From a virus: a DNA stretch of 40,482 nt. This document shows, in pieces, positions 39,070 through 40,482 of the stretch; position 1 is the first letter of the stretch; every line of letters starts with the position of its first letter. The position numbers were made by a program, and so were the translations under genes. The notes under the pieces are model-generated. The model was not told the DNA's origin. It made no database searches and saw nothing but the letters and a program-made list of their open reading frames with translations. The stretch is taken from IMG/VR virus record IMGVR_UViG_3300030117_006888, positions 1-40,482 of that record; one strand, written 5' to 3'.

Positions 39070-39527
39070 TTACCTCCTACAAGTTCCGCTGCGCTTTTTG
39101 TTTGTGTTCGACCTTCGGCTTTCAACCGTTTGCTTTCGACGCTAACCTCTTTGAGAATCTTATCGTTGAGGCTTTTTGCTTTCTTACGTTTCCAACTGTT
39201 GTGTCGGATTGTATCAAGTCGTTCAGATCGTTGTGCGAGAGTTTCCTCTTGAATGTTTACCCGTTTACCGGGGAACCGCTCTTCGATGGTCGCGATGCAT
39301 CGATCGTAGTCCTCTTTGGTTTCGGCTTTGCCCAGCACACCAAAGTCGACGGCAGCGAAAGATCCGGGGCCTTGTCCATGGATAGCGTATCGGAGTCCAC
39401 GGAAACTCATCTTGCGTTTGCTGCCGCACTCGGGGCAATCGTCGGGTCCATCTGCTCGCTTGTAGATTGCTTCCTCCTCAAAGAAGTCGCAACCAGTGCA
39501 TTCGAGGTTGTTCATTATCAGGCTCAT
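39066..39527 (-). CDS. Zinc-ribbon protein with basic C-terminus
   Basis: The ATG overlaps the previous stop by ATGA. The 153-residue product begins with NLECTGCDFFEEE and DDCPECGSKRKMSF, a zinc ribbon of two CxxC knuckles, then a mixed region and a Lys/Arg-rich helical C-terminus (SWKRKKAKSLNDKILKE). It probably binds zinc and possibly nucleic acid. Similar FmdB-like ribbons occur in phage head modules. Function is unknown. Confidence 0.7.
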   Translation of the reverse strand: MSLIMNNLECTGCDFFEEEAIYKRADGPDDCPECGSKRKMSFRGLRYAIHGQGPGSFAAVDFGVLGKAETKEDYDRCIATIEERFPGKRVNIQEETLAQRSERLDTIRHNSWKRKKAKSLNDKILKEVSVESKRLKAEGRTQTKSAAELVGGK

Positions 39528-40354
39528 GATCCCTCTGGGTCTGTAAGTTCTTCCGCACCTGCTAAGATACCAGCCAGACGGAGACGCTCGATTGTTGAAG
39601 ACGGACTAAATAGCTCAAAAGGTACATAAGTATTATTGAATATGTCTGTTGGTGGATCGTCTTCGCCACGGAACACCGATCCGTCGGATCCGACAAAAAA
39701 TACGGCTCCGGATGGAAAAGTTTGTTTTTGGTACCTGTCACCATTTATCCTGACTTCTTCAACCGATCTTGGTTCTTCGTCTGAAAACTGTTCGTCGTAG
39801 TTCTTTTTTGCTGCGTCTTTTGCGGCTTCTTCTAGTGCATCAGGATCGGTAGCTACCTCTTCGGGCAGATAGTTTTTGTAAATCTCTGCGTTTGTTTCGG
39901 CCAAGGTTGGTTCTTTTGGGTCGCCGCCACCGCCGCCGCCATCTTCTGTTCCCGGTCCAGATCGACGACGATTTTCCTCGTCTCGCTTCCTGCCTGCGCG
40001 ACGTTGTCGAGCCAAATCCAAAGCTTGATTCGTGCTGCCAATTTTACTGACTGCCGACAAGAGAGCCTCTTGATCCGCTGGATCGTCGCGTTCTTCGTCA
40101 GTGTCTAAGTCAAAAGTAGCAGATTTTTCTTCTGGGTCTTTGTCTGCATCCAGATCGACTCCGGCGGGGCTGTCCGTACGCAATGGAGTTGCGTATCCCT
40201 CCTTGAACACGCCAGCGGCCTCAGCTTGTTTTTTCATCAATTCAGCCGATCGTTGTGCGACGCTTTTTTGTTTTTCGTCAATCGACTTCTTTGACTCATC
40301 TCCAGCCTGTGGCTCTGACTGCCGCATGCCCAATTTAATATCTTCTAAGTTCAT
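39524..40354 (-). CDS. Hypothetical acidic protein of the head-module region
   Basis: The ATG overlaps the previous stop (TAATG). The 276-residue product is acidic with a long disordered middle (polyglycine stretch and Arg-rich patch RRAGRKRDEENRRRS) and a compact C-terminal part (NGDRYQKQTFPSGAVFFVGS). No catalytic residues or cysteine pairs are visible. It could be a head-assembly or connector-associated protein because of its neighbours. No family was recognised. Confidence 0.65.
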   Translation of the reverse strand: MNLEDIKLGMRQSEPQAGDESKKSIDEKQKSVAQRSAELMKKQAEAAGVFKEGYATPLRTDSPAGVDLDADKDPEEKSATFDLDTDEERDDPADQEALLSAVSKIGSTNQALDLARQRRAGRKRDEENRRRSGPGTEDGGGGGGDPKEPTLAETNAEIYKNYLPEEVATDPDALEEAAKDAAKKNYDEQFSDEEPRSVEEVRINGDRYQKQTFPSGAVFFVGSDGSVFRGEDDPPTDIFNNTYVPFELFSPSSTIERLRLAGILAGAEELTDPEGS

Positions 40355-40482
40355 TACGCTTTCCTGCTTTTTACTGCCGCTGCTAATTTTTGGCGCTTGG
40401 CCTTTTTCTTGAAGCTCGCGTACTGCTCGCCTTTGGCTTCTGACTTTCGCTTAGTCCGTGTTTCCGCAGCAGTTTGTTGAGG
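40354..40482 (-). CDS. 3' end of a minus-strand gene, Lys/Arg-rich C-terminus
   Basis: The frame is open from the right edge to a TAA whose last base lies in the next ATG (TAATG). The 42 visible residues are strongly basic (FKKKAKRQKLAAAVKSRK). A basic C-terminus next to head-type genes could belong to a portal or other DNA-contacting protein, but too little is visible for an assignment. Confidence 0.55.
   Translation of the reverse strand, partial: PQQTAAETRTKRKSEAKGEQYASFKKKAKRQKLAAAVKSRKA

Noticed and set aside
1-40482. CRISPR array, tRNA, rRNA, integrase or insertion sequence
   Set aside because: No regularly spaced identical repeats with unique spacers, no tRNA T-loop and acceptor pattern, and no recombinase or transposase motif were found by reading.

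Overview
The window reads as part of a tailed bacteriophage (Caudoviricetes) genome or an integrated copy of one. It carries virion, lysis, packaging and DNA-replication genes and many small overlapping unknown genes. No tRNA, rRNA, integrase or insertion sequence was seen. The low-complexity fibre-type protein at the left edge resembles those of aquatic phages, so a marine or freshwater host is likely. The lineage and host cannot be settled from the sequence. Genes are tightly packed (ATGA, TAATG and TGATG junctions), usually with Shine-Dalgarno sequences.

Layout. (1) 1-5556, plus strand: the end of a fibre-like protein, a BNR/Asp-box protein, four small tandem beta-rich proteins that look like paralogues, then a lysis cassette (two membrane-anchored coiled-coil proteins, an H...SxGC endolysin candidate and a BhlA/UviB-like holin candidate). 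(2) 5572-6221: a minus-strand XRE regulator with a downstream partner and a palindromic operator/promoter. (3) 6222-16512, plus strand: the replication and recombination block, with an SNF2-type helicase, a Cas4-like PD-(D/E)XK nuclease, a Sak4-like ATPase, a DUF669-type ssDNA-binding protein, a uracil-DNA-glycosylase/exonuclease/family A polymerase fusion, an SMC/RecF-like ATPase and an NrdR-type zinc ribbon. (4) 16509-20559: a histone-H1-like basic protein (minus), a DUF927 helicase (plus), a small zinc-ribbon gene (minus) and a small-terminase-like protein (plus). (5) 20484-29521, minus strand: a long operon of small genes including a canonical ssb, DUF932-like and DUF3228-like proteins, a RAMP-like protein, several zinc-ribbon miniproteins and at least five genes under 60 codons. 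(6) 29522-30163: an intergenic region with about nine GTAACC/GGTTAC repeats beside an AT-rich tract, possibly an origin or control region, followed by a strong terminator. (7) 30164-31138: one minus-strand gene. (8) 31139-32452: 1.3 kb without a convincing protein gene but dense in long-range complementary helices and GNRA-capped hairpins on the plus strand. It is probably a large structured non-coding RNA, followed by AATCCGCC repeats. (9) 32453-37279, plus strand: an RHH-like regulator, a conserved phage protein, FmdB zinc ribbon, EF-hand miniprotein, a large virion candidate and a decoration-like protein, with a minus-strand YkgJ gene overlapping two of them. (10) 37334-40482, minus strand: scaffold-like and head-module-type unknown proteins running off the right edge.

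How it fits together: helicase, nuclease, Sak4-like ATPase, two ssDNA-binding proteins, polymerase fusion and DUF927 helicase would form a self-contained replication/recombination set. Regulators and palindromes at module borders suggest timed expression. The strongest candidate for something undescribed is the structured non-coding region at about 31.2-32.1 kb.
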